A DNA stretch of 64,000 bases from Pontibacter pudoricolor (GCF_010092985.1 NZ_CP048106.1:2976001-3040000), one strand, 5' to 3'. Shown: positions 1 through 9,683, numbered from the stretch's first letter. Made by a program: numbers and translations. The notes: generated by a model not told the origin, from the letters alone.

Positions 1-136
1 GTTTACTGACCTCTTTGCGTCTGGGCATAAACCGCTGCCACATAGCTACCGTATCATCCTCTGACAGCGAAGTGGAAATCCGCATTCCAACAAGCTTCTT
101 TTCACTGCACACCACTATTTCGGGCTCCTGCATCAT
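1..136 (-). CDS. GyrI-like/effector-binding domain protein (5' part only)
   Basis: The minus strand is open from an ATG at 136 (a second ATG follows at once) to the window edge. It reads about 45 residues, including EKKLVGMRIST and FMPRRKEV, which I recognise as the start of GyrI-like small-molecule-binding proteins, the effector-binding fold also found at the C-terminus of some AraC regulators. The gene starts about 30 bases after the mutS stop on the same strand, so it may be co-transcribed with mutS. The C-terminal two thirds lie outside the window. The family call is moderate because the visible part is short. Confidence 0.55.
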   Translation of the reverse strand, partial: MMQEPEIVVCSEKKLVGMRISTSLSEDDTVAMWQRFMPRRKEVSK

Positions 137-167
137 ATCTATCGTTTCCGGGATTGTAATTCCTGCT

Positions 168-2792
168 TTATCGTACGGTTTCTCCCTTTTCTTTTAACAG
201 GCTTTTCAGCTCATTTAACTTCAACAGGGCTTCTACCGGAGTAATGGTATTGATATCGAGTTGCTCCAGCAGTTCTTTAGCGCGAACCAGTTGCGGGTCG
301 TTCAGTTCAAACATACTTAGTTGGAAATTACTTTTCGGGGCAGACTTCATTCTTTGTTGCGGCGCATGCTCCGATACTTTTTCTTTTTCCAGGTGATGCA
401 TGATCTCGTCGGCACGCAGCACTACGCTATTCGGCATACCGGCCATTTGCGCCACATGTATACCGAAACTGTGCTCGCTCCCGCCTTCTACCAGCTTGCG
501 CATAAATAATATTTTACCACCTGCCTCGCGCACCGACACGTTATAGTTCTTCACACGCGGCAGCTCTTCGGCCAGTTGGTTAAGTTCGTGGTAGTGTGTG
601 GCAAAAAGGGTCTTGCCTTTATGCTTCGGATGATTGTGCAAGTGCTCCACTATAGCCCAGGCAATGGAAATACCGTCGTAGGTACTGGTACCACGCCCTA
701 TCTCGTCCATCAGCACCAGACTTCTGTCCGACAGGTTATTCAGGATACTTGCCGTTTCAGTCATCTCCACCATAAACGTAGACTCCCCTTTCGATAAATT
801 ATCAGAAGCGCCTACACGGGTAAAAATCTTGTCGATAATGCCTATACTTGCGGCTTCGGCAGGCACAAAACACCCGATCTGAGCCATCAGAACTATAAGC
901 GCCGTTTGGCGGAGCAAAGCACTTTTACCAGCCATGTTCGGACCAGTAATGATGATCACCTGCTGCTGTTCGTTATCCAGGAAAATATCGTTGGGCACGT
1001 AGGTTTCACCCAGCGGCAACTGCTTTTCGATAACCGGGTGGCGGCCTTTTTTGATATCCAATATGTGGCTGTCGCTAACTTCGGGCTTGGTATAGTTGTT
1101 GGCCAAAGCTATAGTTGCAAAAGAGCTCAAACAATCTATCACCCCAATCACTTTAGCATTCTGCTGCACCTGGGCTACGTAATCCAAAGCGTGTAGCACC
1201 AGTTCGTTATACAAGCCAAATTCTATACTATAGATGCGGTCTTCAGCATTAAGAATTTTCTCTTCGTACGTTTTTAGCTCTTCAGTAATGTAGCGTTCGG
1301 CGTTTACCAGTGTCTGTTTACGGATCCAGGTTGTTGGTACTTTATCTTTGTGCGCGTTGCTTACCTCCAGGTAATAGCCGAAAACTTTATTGTAAGCAAT
1401 TTTAAGGGAGCTGATACCGGTATTCTTCACTTCGCGCTGCTGCAGCTGTGCCAGGTAATCTTTGCCCGAAAAAGCGATACTTCTGAGCTCGTCCAGTTCC
1501 GCATGAATGCCGTCGTTGATCATGTTGCCCTGGTTGGTGAGCATTGGCGGTTCTGGCTTCAGGATGTTTTTTATCTCTTCGCGCAGGCCATCGCAAGGCG
1601 TAAGCTGGGCAGCCAGTTTCTGCAACGCGGTAATATTGCTCAATGCCAGGGCAGCCTGTATCGGAACTATAGCATCCAGCGCTTTTGATAACTGTACCAA
1701 TTCCCGTGGATTTACGCGTCGCACGGCCACTTTCGAGATCAGGCGTTCCAGGTCGTTTATCTGCTTCAGGTGCGTGGTAAGTTCGTTCAGCAGTTCGCGG
1801 TGCTGCGTTAACGCTTCAACAGTATCCAGGCGGCGTTTAATCTGGGCCACATCTTTTAGCGGCAATACCACCCACTTTTTTAGCAGGCGCGCACCCATTG
1901 GCGTTACGGTATGGTCCAGCACCTGAATCAGCGGCACACCTTCCTGGTGCTGTGGAAAAACAAGCTCCAGGTTACGGATTGTGAACCTATCGAGCCAAAC
2001 ATACTTATCTTCTTCCAGGCGCGAGATGGTAGCAATATGGCTGATCTCTTTGTGCTGCGTCTCGGATAAATAATGAAGTATAGCTCCGGCCGAAATAATG
2101 CCTTCCACCATGCCTTCAATACCGAACCCTTTCAGCGAAGCAGTGCCAAACTGCCGGGTCAGCGACTCATAAGCAAAATCATAGTTGAACACCCATTCCT
2201 CCAAAGCAAAATAGCGGAAGTCAGGACCGTAACGCTCCGTAAAGGTTTCTTTTTCACGTTTGCAGAACAGTACTTCGGATGGTGCTAGGCTTTGCAGCAG
2301 TTTACCAATATAGTTACGGTCGCCCTGCGCAGTTATAAATTCGCCGGTAGATACATCCAGGAAAGAAACGCCAGTCTCGGTTTTGCCAAAATGCACGGCT
2401 GCCAGGTAGTTATTGCTTCGTCGCTCCAGCACCTGGTCGTTAAACGACACGCCCGGCGTTACCAGTTCGGTTACGCCCCGTTTTACAATGCCTTTTACTG
2501 ATTTCGGGTCTTCTAACTGGTCGCAGATAGCCACACGCTCGCCGGCACGTACCAGTTTCGGCAGGTAAGTATCTAAAGAGTGATGCGGGAAACCGGCCAG
2601 TGCAATCTCAGACGGCGAACCAGCTCCGCGTTTCGTCAGCACAATGTCCAATATCTTACTTGCCTTTACAGCATCTTCGCCGAAAGTTTCATAAAAATCC
2701 CCTACCCTGAACAGCAACAATGCCCCCGGATGTTTCGCTTTTATAGCGTTGTACTGTTTCATCAGTGGGGTTACGGTGCTCTCTGCTTTCAT
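168..2792 (-). CDS. mutS: DNA mismatch repair ATPase MutS
   Basis: MutS recognises mismatches and small loops in new DNA and recruits MutL. The 874-residue protein has the full family length. The N-terminal mismatch-binding domain carries the Phe-x-Glu signature in GDFYETFGEDA (about residue 32 onward). The C-terminal ABC-type ATPase has Walker A GPNMAGKS (about 617-624) and the signature/Walker B segment DEIGRGTSTYDG (about 693-704). The start is the ATG at 2792, because MKAESTVTPLMKQY begins as usual just before the mismatch-binding domain. It reads away from the methyltransferase gene at 3150 and has a GyrI-like gene downstream. No frame breaks were seen. Several CTATAG palindromes lie inside the gene. 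Confidence 0.97.
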   Translation of the reverse strand: MKAESTVTPLMKQYNAIKAKHPGALLLFRVGDFYETFGEDAVKASKILDIVLTKRGAGSPSEIALAGFPHHSLDTYLPKLVRAGERVAICDQLEDPKSVKGIVKRGVTELVTPGVSFNDQVLERRSNNYLAAVHFGKTETGVSFLDVSTGEFITAQGDRNYIGKLLQSLAPSEVLFCKREKETFTERYGPDFRYFALEEWVFNYDFAYESLTRQFGTASLKGFGIEGMVEGIISAGAILHYLSETQHKEISHIATISRLEEDKYVWLDRFTIRNLELVFPQHQEGVPLIQVLDHTVTPMGARLLKKWVVLPLKDVAQIKRRLDTVEALTQHRELLNELTTHLKQINDLERLISKVAVRRVNPRELVQLSKALDAIVPIQAALALSNITALQKLAAQLTPCDGLREEIKNILKPEPPMLTNQGNMINDGIHAELDELRSIAFSGKDYLAQLQQREVKNTGISSLKIAYNKVFGYYLEVSNAHKDKVPTTWIRKQTLVNAERYITEELKTYEEKILNAEDRIYSIEFGLYNELVLHALDYVAQVQQNAKVIGVIDCLSSFATIALANNYTKPEVSDSHILDIKKGRHPVIEKQLPLGETYVPNDIFLDNEQQQVIIITGPNMAGKSALLRQTALIVLMAQIGCFVPAEAASIGIIDKIFTRVGASDNLSKGESTFMVEMTETASILNNLSDRSLVLMDEIGRGTSTYDGISIAWAIVEHLHNHPKHKGKTLFATHYHELNQLAEELPRVKNYNVSVREAGGKILFMRKLVEGGSEHSFGIHVAQMAGMPNSVVLRADEIMHHLEKEKVSEHAPQQRMKSAPKSNFQLSMFELNDPQLVRAKELLEQLDINTITPVEALLKLNELKSLLKEKGETVR

Positions 2793-2838
2793 ACTATATT
2801 GGTAATTATGAATTCTGAATTATAAATCAGGAATGGAT

Positions 2839-2872
2839 TTAACCCACCCCTACCCCTCCCAAGAGGGGATTT
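2839..2872. repeat. Isolated copy of an array hairpin module
   Basis: This CCCACCCCTACCCCTCCC segment, followed by AAGAGGGG, can fold as CCCCTC/GAGGGG. The same module recurs near 6760, 20045 and 31062 inside the long intergenic arrays. Here it stands alone in the 357-bp spacer between divergent mutS and the methyltransferase. The rest of that spacer shows only scattered aactata/tatagtt half-palindromes and a promoter. Confidence 0.6.
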
Positions 2873-3060
2873 AAATTTTCTACTGCTCTTTTTGACTTCC
2901 TTCTCCAAAAGCCATCTGTCGGGGATTTCCTAATCTCAGCTATTCCGGACTGGGAAGCCTGTTTCAGCTATAGTTCCGGGTTAAGAAATCCGGAACAGCA
3001 AATTTTCTCCATCAACCACCCAGCCATCCAACCATTTAACATCCAACTATAAACTATAAG

Positions 3061-3091
3061 TTTGATTTCTGAACAAACAGCCTGACCTTTG
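3061..3091 (+). promoter_or_regulatory. Bacteroidota-type promoter for the TrmH-family gene
   Basis: TTTG at 3061-3064, a 19-nt spacer and GACCTTTG at 3084-3091 (one mismatch to TAnnTTTG) fit the known Bacteroidota sigma consensus. Transcription would start about 50 nt before the ATG at 3150. Confidence 0.5.
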
Positions 3092-3149
3092 CAGCGCAAG
3101 GCAACTATAGTTCTTTGTCTTTTGTCAACCAGTCCTTTGTCAACAAATA

Positions 3150-3683
3150 ATGCGTAAACTGTCGATGGATGAACTTAACCGCGAGTCGGTTGAAGAATTC
3201 AAAAATAAGAAAAAAATACCGTTAGTCTTGGTACTTGACAATGTTAGAAGCCTGAATAATGTGGGTTCTGTGTTCCGTACCGCCGATGCTTTTATGGTGG
3301 GGAAAATATACCTCTGCGGCATTACCGGTACTCCACCGCACCGCGATATCGAGAAAACGGCTTTAGGCGCTACCGAGTCAGTAGAATGGGAACATGTGCC
3401 GGATACACTGGAATTGGTTTTGAGACTGAAAGAGCAGCACTATAAAATCGGCTCGGTAGAGCAGGCAGAAAACAGTTTAAAGCTAAATGAATTTATACCG
3501 GAGCCCGGACAGCATTACGCACTTGTAATGGGCAACGAGGTCTTTGGCGTGGAGCAGGACGTTATTAACCATTCAGATTTTGTGCTGGAGATACCGCAGT
3601 TTGGTACCAAACACTCGCTTAATATTTCGGTGGCTACCGGTGTAGTTGTCTGGGATTTCCTGAGTAAAACTATAGCGCAGTAA
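3150..3683 (+). CDS. SpoU/TrmH-family RNA 2'-O-methyltransferase
   Basis: This is a SPOUT-superfamily methyltransferase that would transfer a methyl group from SAM to a ribose 2'-OH in tRNA or rRNA. At 177 residues it is a minimal single-domain member. Motif 1 is visible in LNNVGSVFRTADAF (about residues 35-48), motif 2 in ALVMGNEVFGV (about 123-133) and motif 3 in HSLNISVATGVV (about 154-165); together these form the knotted SAM site. There is no N-terminal RNA-binding extension. The RNA substrate cannot be told from sequence. It is monocistronic, with its own promoter, and divergent from mutS. Confidence 0.9.
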   Translation: MRKLSMDELNRESVEEFKNKKKIPLVLVLDNVRSLNNVGSVFRTADAFMVGKIYLCGITGTPPHRDIEKTALGATESVEWEHVPDTLELVLRLKEQHYKIGSVEQAENSLKLNEFIPEPGQHYALVMGNEVFGVEQDVINHSDFVLEIPQFGTKHSLNISVATGVVVWDFLSKTIAQ

Positions 3684-3941
3684 AGCTTAAACTATAGTTA
3701 TTTTAGGAAAGCAGCAGATCCGGTTTATTTTGCCGGGTATGCTGCTTTTATAGTTTATAACCTCCCTTTTTCTTATTTCCGTTAAACCTATACGCTGTTT
3801 GTTTGTCCTACTTACAGGTTCCTGCTGCTGCACAAACTGATGTACCAGGCCAGCTATAGTTCAGAAACCATCCTGCGCTGTTCTAAACACTACCTCACCC
3901 TGTAGCGCGTTAAAATTTGTAGCGAATAGATTAACTGACCT

Positions 3942-6434
3942 ATGATATCACATTTTTACAGACTACTATTTTTCTTCACTTTCCTGCTTCTTCCGGCAGC
4001 CCTGGCGGCACAGACCTCAACTACAACCCTGGGCAAAATATCCGGAACCCTGCAGGACGGCGCTTCTAAATCCCCGGTAGGTTTTGCCAACGTCGTATTG
4101 CTTACCGCTTCAGATTCGAGCCTCGTTACAGGTGCTACCTCCGATATAGAAGGTAAATTCATACTTGATCGTGTGCCGATGGGCAGGTTCGTGCTTCGCG
4201 TTTCCATGGTGGGCTATCCGACTAAGTTTGTCTCAAACATTAACGTTACGCCTGCTTCTGCAACAGTATCCCTGGGCATTATCTCTCTCAAACCTACATC
4301 TACACAGCTGGGCGAAATTGAAGTTATTACGGAACGCGAGCTGGTGCAGTACGACCTTGATAAAAAAGTAGTAAATGTGAGCCAGGATATCGCAGCGCAA
4401 AGTGGCTCGGTAGCCGAAGTGATGCAGAATTTGCCATCTGTGAATGTGGATATCGACGGCAATGTAAGCATGCGCGGCAGCGAAAATGTAACGATACTGA
4501 TCGACGGAAAACGCTCTGCTCTATCTAACCTTACCCTCGATCAGATTCCGGCTAACCTGATCGAAAGTATAGAGCTCATTACCAATCCATCATCCAAGTA
4601 TAACCCGGAGGGCACATCGGGCATTATAAACCTGGTCATGAAAAAGGAAAAGAAACCCGGCTTTCATGGTTCGGCATCGGTTACGGCCGGCACTTACGAC
4701 AACTATAACACGTCGCTGAACCTGAACTATAGATACTTTAAATGGTCGTTGAATGGCGGCTACGATTTCAGGCAGCGTACGCGACCGGGCGAGAGCACAA
4801 GCACAACCGAAGACTACTATTTTGATGATAACGGCCGGCGTGACAGTATCAGTTACCGATTGCAGAATGGCACCCGCAACAGCACCGACATTTCGCATAA
4901 TTTCCGTTTCGGCACTGATTATTACCTGACTCCGAAGATCACGTTATCCACGTCGGCTATTTACCGCTTTGGCAACGACGAAGGCCGCAACAGCAACCGC
5001 TACGCTTTCCTGGACGAGAACCGGTTGCAGCGTAGGGGCAGCCTGCGCAACGCTACCGAACTGGAGGACGAAAAAGCTGTCGACCTGACGCTGGGTTACC
5101 GCCAGGTCTTCGAACGGAAAGGCCAGGAACTGACTGCCGATATAATTTATAATACCAACGCAGACGATGAAGTAAGCCGCTTTACCGAAACCGACCTGCT
5201 GACAAGCGATATGCCACAGGTACAGAAAACACTGGTAGATGACAAGAACAAAGAGTTTGAGGCCAAAGCAGATTACGTGCATCCGATATCAGAAAACAGC
5301 AACTTCGAAACCGGTTTCAGGAGCACATTTGAACGACTGGATGAAGATGCCCGCTCTTTTGATTTGGACAATGCTACCAACCAGATGGTTTATAACAGCA
5401 AAATAAGCAACCATTTTGTATATGATGAAATGGTGCATGCCGTGTATGCCAACTATAACAACAAGTTTAAAACGATAAGCTACCAGTTGGGGCTGCGTGC
5501 CGAGCAAACCTATACTACCACAGACCTTCGTACACCAACAGAGCTGAACCCTAATGGAAAAGTATCAGACAACAACTATTTCAGCCTGTTCCCGACGCTT
5601 TTCATTACCAATGATTTTGATGATAACAACAAAGTACAGTTTAGCTACAGCCGCCGCATAAATCGTCCGCGCAGCCGTTTCCTGAACCCTTTCGAAGATC
5701 AATCCGATATCTATAACGTGCGTTTCGGTAACCCTGAACTGAAGCCTGAATTTGTAAACTCGCTGGAACTGGGCTACCTGCGTTATATGGGCGATGCTTC
5801 TTTTAACGGTACTTTCTTTTACCGCCATACCACCGACGAGATCGAGCGCTTCAGAACGCCTACTAAAGTAATTGTAAACAAAGACACTATACCGGGCACA
5901 GAAGTAACGTTCCTGAATTTGGCTAGCAATGCCTCTTATGGTGTAGAACTGGGCGCAAATTACCCGGTAACAAACTGGTGGAAACTGAATGCCAGTATCT
6001 CCGGTTTCATGACGGAACTTAATACCACCCAAAACGATACCGAACTAAGCAGTTCCCAGGTCAGCTGGAATACCAAACTCAACTCCACCATGACTGTCTG
6101 GAAAAACATGGACATCCAGCTTTCCGGCTTTTATCGTGCTCCAACTGCTGACATTCAGGGCCGTATGGAGCAAATGTTCAGTGCTGATTTGGGTGTAAAA
6201 AAGGATGTATTGAAGAAAAACGGCACCATTTCGCTGCGTGTATCTGATCTTTTTAACACCCGCCAGTTCAACTTCCTGAGCTTCGGCCCGGAGTTCAGAA
6301 CCGAAAGCGAAAACCGACGCCAGAGCCGCATTATTTACCTTGGCTTTACCTACCGCCTGAACAGCGAAGACAGTCAGCGCAACCGCCGCCAGCAGGATGA
6401 GCAAAATGGCGGAGATGATGAGGGTGATTTTTAA
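3942..6434 (+). CDS. TonB-dependent outer-membrane receptor
   Basis: This 830-residue outer-membrane protein starts with a signal peptide (FFFTFLLLPAALAAQ, about residues 10-24). A carboxypeptidase-regulatory-like beta-sandwich follows (about 31-115, ending in an EGKFILDRVP-type strand), as is common in Bacteroidota. The plug domain is about 125-235 (MRGSENVTILIDGKRS). The rest is an aromatic-rich barrel of the OMP_b-brl_3 type with an acidic Gln/Asp tail. It would import a large substrate across the outer membrane using TonB energy. No SusD partner or substrate-specific enzyme lies beside it, so the ligand is unknown. A long repeat array follows. Confidence 0.9.
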   Translation: MISHFYRLLFFFTFLLLPAALAAQTSTTTLGKISGTLQDGASKSPVGFANVVLLTASDSSLVTGATSDIEGKFILDRVPMGRFVLRVSMVGYPTKFVSNINVTPASATVSLGIISLKPTSTQLGEIEVITERELVQYDLDKKVVNVSQDIAAQSGSVAEVMQNLPSVNVDIDGNVSMRGSENVTILIDGKRSALSNLTLDQIPANLIESIELITNPSSKYNPEGTSGIINLVMKKEKKPGFHGSASVTAGTYDNYNTSLNLNYRYFKWSLNGGYDFRQRTRPGESTSTTEDYYFDDNGRRDSISYRLQNGTRNSTDISHNFRFGTDYYLTPKITLSTSAIYRFGNDEGRNSNRYAFLDENRLQRRGSLRNATELEDEKAVDLTLGYRQVFERKGQELTADIIYNTNADDEVSRFTETDLLTSDMPQVQKTLVDDKNKEFEAKADYVHPISENSNFETGFRSTFERLDEDARSFDLDNATNQMVYNSKISNHFVYDEMVHAVYANYNNKFKTISYQLGLRAEQTYTTTDLRTPTELNPNGKVSDNNYFSLFPTLFITNDFDDNNKVQFSYSRRINRPRSRFLNPFEDQSDIYNVRFGNPELKPEFVNSLELGYLRYMGDASFNGTFFYRHTTDEIERFRTPTKVIVNKDTIPGTEVTFLNLASNASYGVELGANYPVTNWWKLNASISGFMTELNTTQNDTELSSSQVSWNTKLNSTMTVWKNMDIQLSGFYRAPTADIQGRMEQMFSADLGVKKDVLKKNGTISLRVSDLFNTRQFNFLSFGPEFRTESENRRQSRIIYLGFTYRLNSEDSQRNRRQQDEQNGGDDEGDF

Positions 6435-6489
6435 AGAAGGTTTTTGCAAGGTGAGTTATAGTTATGTGGTTGCTGTTGTCCAACCATCT

Positions 6490-7580
6490 TTAACCCCACT
6501 GCTGGCGCGAGCGTCCTCGCTCGTGACTCTTATGATAGGGTTGCGGCTCCAGACGCAACTAGCCCGGCATGGACAGGCATTGTCTGAACCGGGATTAAGG
6601 GAGATTTAAAGGATTTCTGGGATAAAGGGAATTGCTATTAGTTGGAGATATAGTTCTATAGTTTCAGTTTTACCCCTTCCCAACCTTCCCCTAAAAACAG
6701 GGGAAGGAGCTTTCCAGCTGTTGCTATGGTTGAGGCTATCGTTTTATTGTTACTGTTTTAACCCACCCCTGCCCCTCCCGAGACGGGAATTTTCTGTTGT
6801 TGCTATAGTCTAGCTATAATTCTATAGTTTCCGTTTGTCAACCCCCTACCCCCTTCAAAGGGGGACTTTCTGCTACTGCTTTCCCAACTGTCATTTCGAC
6901 TATAAGGAGAAATCTGAGTTTGCTATAGTTGGTGTTATAGTTCTATAGTTACAGACCAAGGTCGGACAGGTCGCGACCTGTCCCTACGGAAATACAACCA
7001 CGGTAAAGCGATGCAACTATAACTTCTCATAACTATAAAGCTAGCTATCGAAAGATCGCAGTCTTTGGGTTGAGCGCCTTTGCTTTGTTGCGGTGCCGTC
7101 AGGCAACCCGAGGCACGAGGGTAGCAAGAAAGCAGCAGCGCGATGCCCGAAGACGGGGCCTCCCGGCCGTGAGGGCACCAAAGCTAACTATAGAACAATA
7201 GGCATGTAGAGCTCCCAGGATTAGAAGTAACTATAGAAGAAAAGGCTTGGTTAAGGTTGTAGGGAATCAGACTATAGCATTCAGATTTCTCACTATAGGT
7301 TGAGATAGATTTCTCACTTCGTTCGAAATGACAAATAGTAAAGGACGCATAAGATTTCTCGACTGCGCTCGAAATGACAAAAGAAGAACTATAAGACGTA
7401 TAAGTTTCCATTACAGCTACGCAGCCTCTCTTCGACTCTCGTCTCAAGAATGCCCGGGATGACAATAAAATGAAACTATAAAACTATAGCCCAGATGCCT
7501 CGAAACAAGTTCGGGAACTGCGACTAGCAGGAGCTGCGCACGCTGCTGGTTTTCAGTAATCTTTTAAATCCTTTAATCCA
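6490..7580. repeat. Intergenic repeat array, copy 1
   Basis: The 1.2-kb spacer between the TonB receptor and the convergent hydrolase has no credible gene. In order it holds: a GGATTAAG/TTTAAAGGATTTCTGGGAT segment (about 6590-6625); a CCTTCCCC/GGGGAAGG hairpin (6684-6707); the CCCACCCCTRCCCC module; a CCCCCTT/AAGGGGG hairpin (about 6848-6863); a TGTCATTTCGAC...GAGAAATCTGA end (from 6889); the perfect palindrome GGACAGGTCGCGACCTGTCC (about 6963-6982); a conserved 130-bp core (about 7055-7184); and an inverted end TCAGATTTCTC...CGAAATGACA finishing at 7333. Further copies of that end motif follow. The same order recurs in copies 2 and 3. The short ORF here is repeat-derived. Confidence 0.85.
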
Positions 7581-7643
7581 GAAAATCCCGGTTCAGACAA
7601 AAGGAGGGAAAGCAGCTCTTTTCTACAAAATGGCATTAAACCT

Positions 7644-8546
7644 TTAAAACCATAGTTGCTGCGCCAGCCGGAAAGTATTAGCATGCGCTTCTACGATATG
7701 AGCTATTTGTTTGGAGTACCCACCACCCATACTTACTGCAACAGGTAGCTTGTTGCGACGGCATAGTTCCAGCACTGTACGGTCGCGTTCTTTACAGCCG
7801 GCTATGGTCATGCCCAGTTTACCTAGTTTATCCGTTGCCAGCACATCAACCCCTGACTGGAAAAACACAAATTCAGGCTGCACTTTGTCCAGTAACCGCG
7901 GAAGTACAGTTTGCAATTGGTGCAGGTAGGTTTTGTCATCGGTGCCTTCGGCGAGTGGTATATCCAGGTCTGACTGCTCTTTATGGAAAGGATAATTGTG
8001 CCCGCAATGCATGCTGAAAGTAAAAACCCGTGGCTCACTGGCAAAGATCTGTGCAGTTCCGTTTCCCTGGTGCACATCCAGGTCTACTACCAGCACTTTG
8101 TTGATATTTTTATAGTTGAGCAGGTACCTGGCAGCAATGGCAATGTCGTTCAATAAACAGAAACCCTCTCCCCTGTCAGTAAAGGCGTGGTGCGTGCCGC
8201 CGGCAATGTTCATCCCGATACCATATTCCAGGGCAAACAAAGCTGCCCGCACGGTTCCGTTCATGATCACTACTTCACGGTCTACCAGGTCATCAGACAG
8301 TGGAAAACCTGTTTTGCGGATCTCGGAAGGAGTGAGTTGCAGCTGGCGCAGGCGATGCCAGTAATCGCTGTCGTGGGTATCAACTATAAATTTCTCCGGT
8401 AAAGGTGCCGGGGCAAATAAGTTGGCATTGGTTATAGTTCCTTCATACAGCAACTGCTCGGGCAGCAGGTCATATTTGGCCATCGGGAAACGATGGCCCT
8501 CGGGCAGGGCGTGCGCAAACATCCGGGACCAGGCAATTTTTAGCAT
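7644..8546 (-). CDS. Histone-deacetylase-family zinc hydrolase
   Basis: Bacterial class I/II-like HDAC fold proteins remove acyl groups from acetylated polyamines, acetoin-related substrates or protein lysines. The catalytic His pair lies in GGTHHAFTD (about residues 113-121). Zinc ligands are in VDLDVHQGNG (about 155-164), and a later SGVDVL segment supplies the second Asp region. At 300 residues it is typical. I chose the ATG at 8546 (MLKIAWS) rather than a GTG 30 bases upstream, because family members begin at this strand and a promoter -7 element ends just 4 bases upstream. Substrate is not predictable. Confidence 0.88.
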   Translation of the reverse strand: MLKIAWSRMFAHALPEGHRFPMAKYDLLPEQLLYEGTITNANLFAPAPLPEKFIVDTHDSDYWHRLRQLQLTPSEIRKTGFPLSDDLVDREVVIMNGTVRAALFALEYGIGMNIAGGTHHAFTDRGEGFCLLNDIAIAARYLLNYKNINKVLVVDLDVHQGNGTAQIFASEPRVFTFSMHCGHNYPFHKEQSDLDIPLAEGTDDKTYLHQLQTVLPRLLDKVQPEFVFFQSGVDVLATDKLGKLGMTIAGCKERDRTVLELCRRNKLPVAVSMGGGYSKQIAHIVEAHANTFRLAQQLWF

Positions 8547-8550
8547 AGCA

Positions 8551-8558
8551 CAAAGGTA
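8551..8558 (-). promoter_or_regulatory. -7 element giving a near-leaderless HDAC mRNA
   Basis: On the minus strand TACCTTTG matches TAnnTTTG exactly and ends 4 bases before the ATG at 8546. Transcription would begin at or within a few bases of the start codon. No good TTTG -33 box was seen at the expected distance. Confidence 0.45.
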
Positions 8559-8689
8559 ACAACAATCGGGCACCACAGGTTTATAGCACCTGCACTAAAC
8601 TATAGGTACACTTCCGGAATCCGTACAAAAACTAATGCAGTTAGCAGCTGAAATTACGATGGTGCATAAGTTTTGATAAGCCCTTGTTT

Positions 8690-8860
8690 TCTTCTGAAAC
8701 AGCACATTCTGAGATGTGGACAAATGTGGATAAGTGTGTTGAATCAACAAAGTTATCCACCATCCGATGTGTATTTATTGTTACCAACCTTCGGAAAGTG
8801 TTATATAATCCAATTATAAAGCTGCAAAGTATAAATTCTGCTAATATTTTTGTCAAGATG
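8690..8860. other. DnaA-box cluster with AT-rich flank (candidate oriC or DnaA-controlled region)
   Basis: Three DnaA-box-like 9-mers lie within 47 bp: TGTGGACAA (8715-8723, one mismatch), TGTGGATAA (8725-8733, perfect on the minus strand) and TTATCCACC (8753-8761, one mismatch, opposite orientation). An AT-rich stretch that could serve as an unwinding element follows (about 8770-8860). All are in the roughly 490-bp non-coding gap between the divergent genes starting at 8546 and 9036. No dnaA or dnaN gene is in the window. A DnaA-regulated promoter is the alternative. Confidence 0.4.
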
Positions 8861-9035
8861 GTTAGCAAACTATAAACGGCTATTATGCTTACACTTACCG
8901 GTAACTACTGTGCAAAAACAGGCTTGCCTGGCAAGACTTTTAAACTGCTGCAACTTTGTACATAGCAATTATAGTATACTACTAACAGAGAACTTCTTTT
9001 TACCCATGATCACCCTTCTGACAAAAATCACCATT

Positions 9036-9683
9036 ATGAAAAAATATATACTCCCGGCTGTAATGCTGCTGGTAAGCCTTGGTTGTTTTGCCCAGGTACA
9101 AGAGCCCGAAACCGAAGACCTCACAGGCCCGACCACCCTTCAGAAAAACCATAACGAACTAAGCGGCCTGGATGCGCCAAACTCCGGCTTTGGTATAAAA
9201 GGCGGCCTTAACCTGGCTAATGTATACGGCGACGAAGCCGATGCACTTAACCCAAGCTCTCTTACAAGCTTCCATGCAGGAATCTACGCACAGTTTGCCC
9301 TTACCGAATCATTTTCGTTACAAGTAGAGGGCCTGTATTCCCGCAAAGGGTATGAGGCAGAAATCGACAATCGTTTTGACTACCTGGAGTTGCCTTTGCT
9401 GGCTGTATACAACATTACCGATAACTTTAGCCTGCACCTTGGACCGCAGATAAGTGTAATGATTTCAGCCAAGCAGGACGGCAATGAGATTAACATGGAG
9501 AACCTGAACACCTTTGACTATGCCCTGGCAGGCGGCGCTGAAGCCCGTTTCAGAATGTTCAGGGTAGGGGCGCGTTATAACCTTGGTTTTGCCGGACTTT
9601 TAGATGATGGCGACACCGGTTTGCCTGTGGGTAAAGAGCTGATGCATCAAGTAGCACAACTTTATGTTGGTATCGGATTTTAA
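9036..9683 (+). CDS. Outer-membrane beta-barrel (porin-like) protein
   Basis: A 215-residue secreted protein with a clear signal peptide (MKKYILPAVMLLVSLGCFAQ). The mature part starts with an acidic, Pro-rich linker and continues as amphipathic strands typical of the outer-membrane beta-barrel/PorT-like family (FGIKGGLNLANVYGD near the barrel start, an ALAGGAEARFRMF strand late). The frame is open upstream to 8850 through non-coding-looking sequence. I chose the ATG at 9036 because it directly precedes the signal peptide; an ATG at 9006 is possible. The stop is 12 bases before the next gene, so the two may be co-transcribed. Function beyond an envelope role is unknown. Confidence 0.8.
   Translation: MKKYILPAVMLLVSLGCFAQVQEPETEDLTGPTTLQKNHNELSGLDAPNSGFGIKGGLNLANVYGDEADALNPSSLTSFHAGIYAQFALTESFSLQVEGLYSRKGYEAEIDNRFDYLELPLLAVYNITDNFSLHLGPQISVMISAKQDGNEINMENLNTFDYALAGGAEARFRMFRVGARYNLGFAGLLDDGDTGLPVGKELMHQVAQLYVGIGF

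Noticed and set aside
7055..7184. Core module considered as a tRNA or known riboswitch
   Set aside because: No cloverleaf or recognised aptamer consensus; it is not placed consistently before one gene type.
7184..7465. Open frame in repeat array 1
   Set aside because: It is made of repeat modules (CGAAATGACA ends) and is not preserved in the other array copies.
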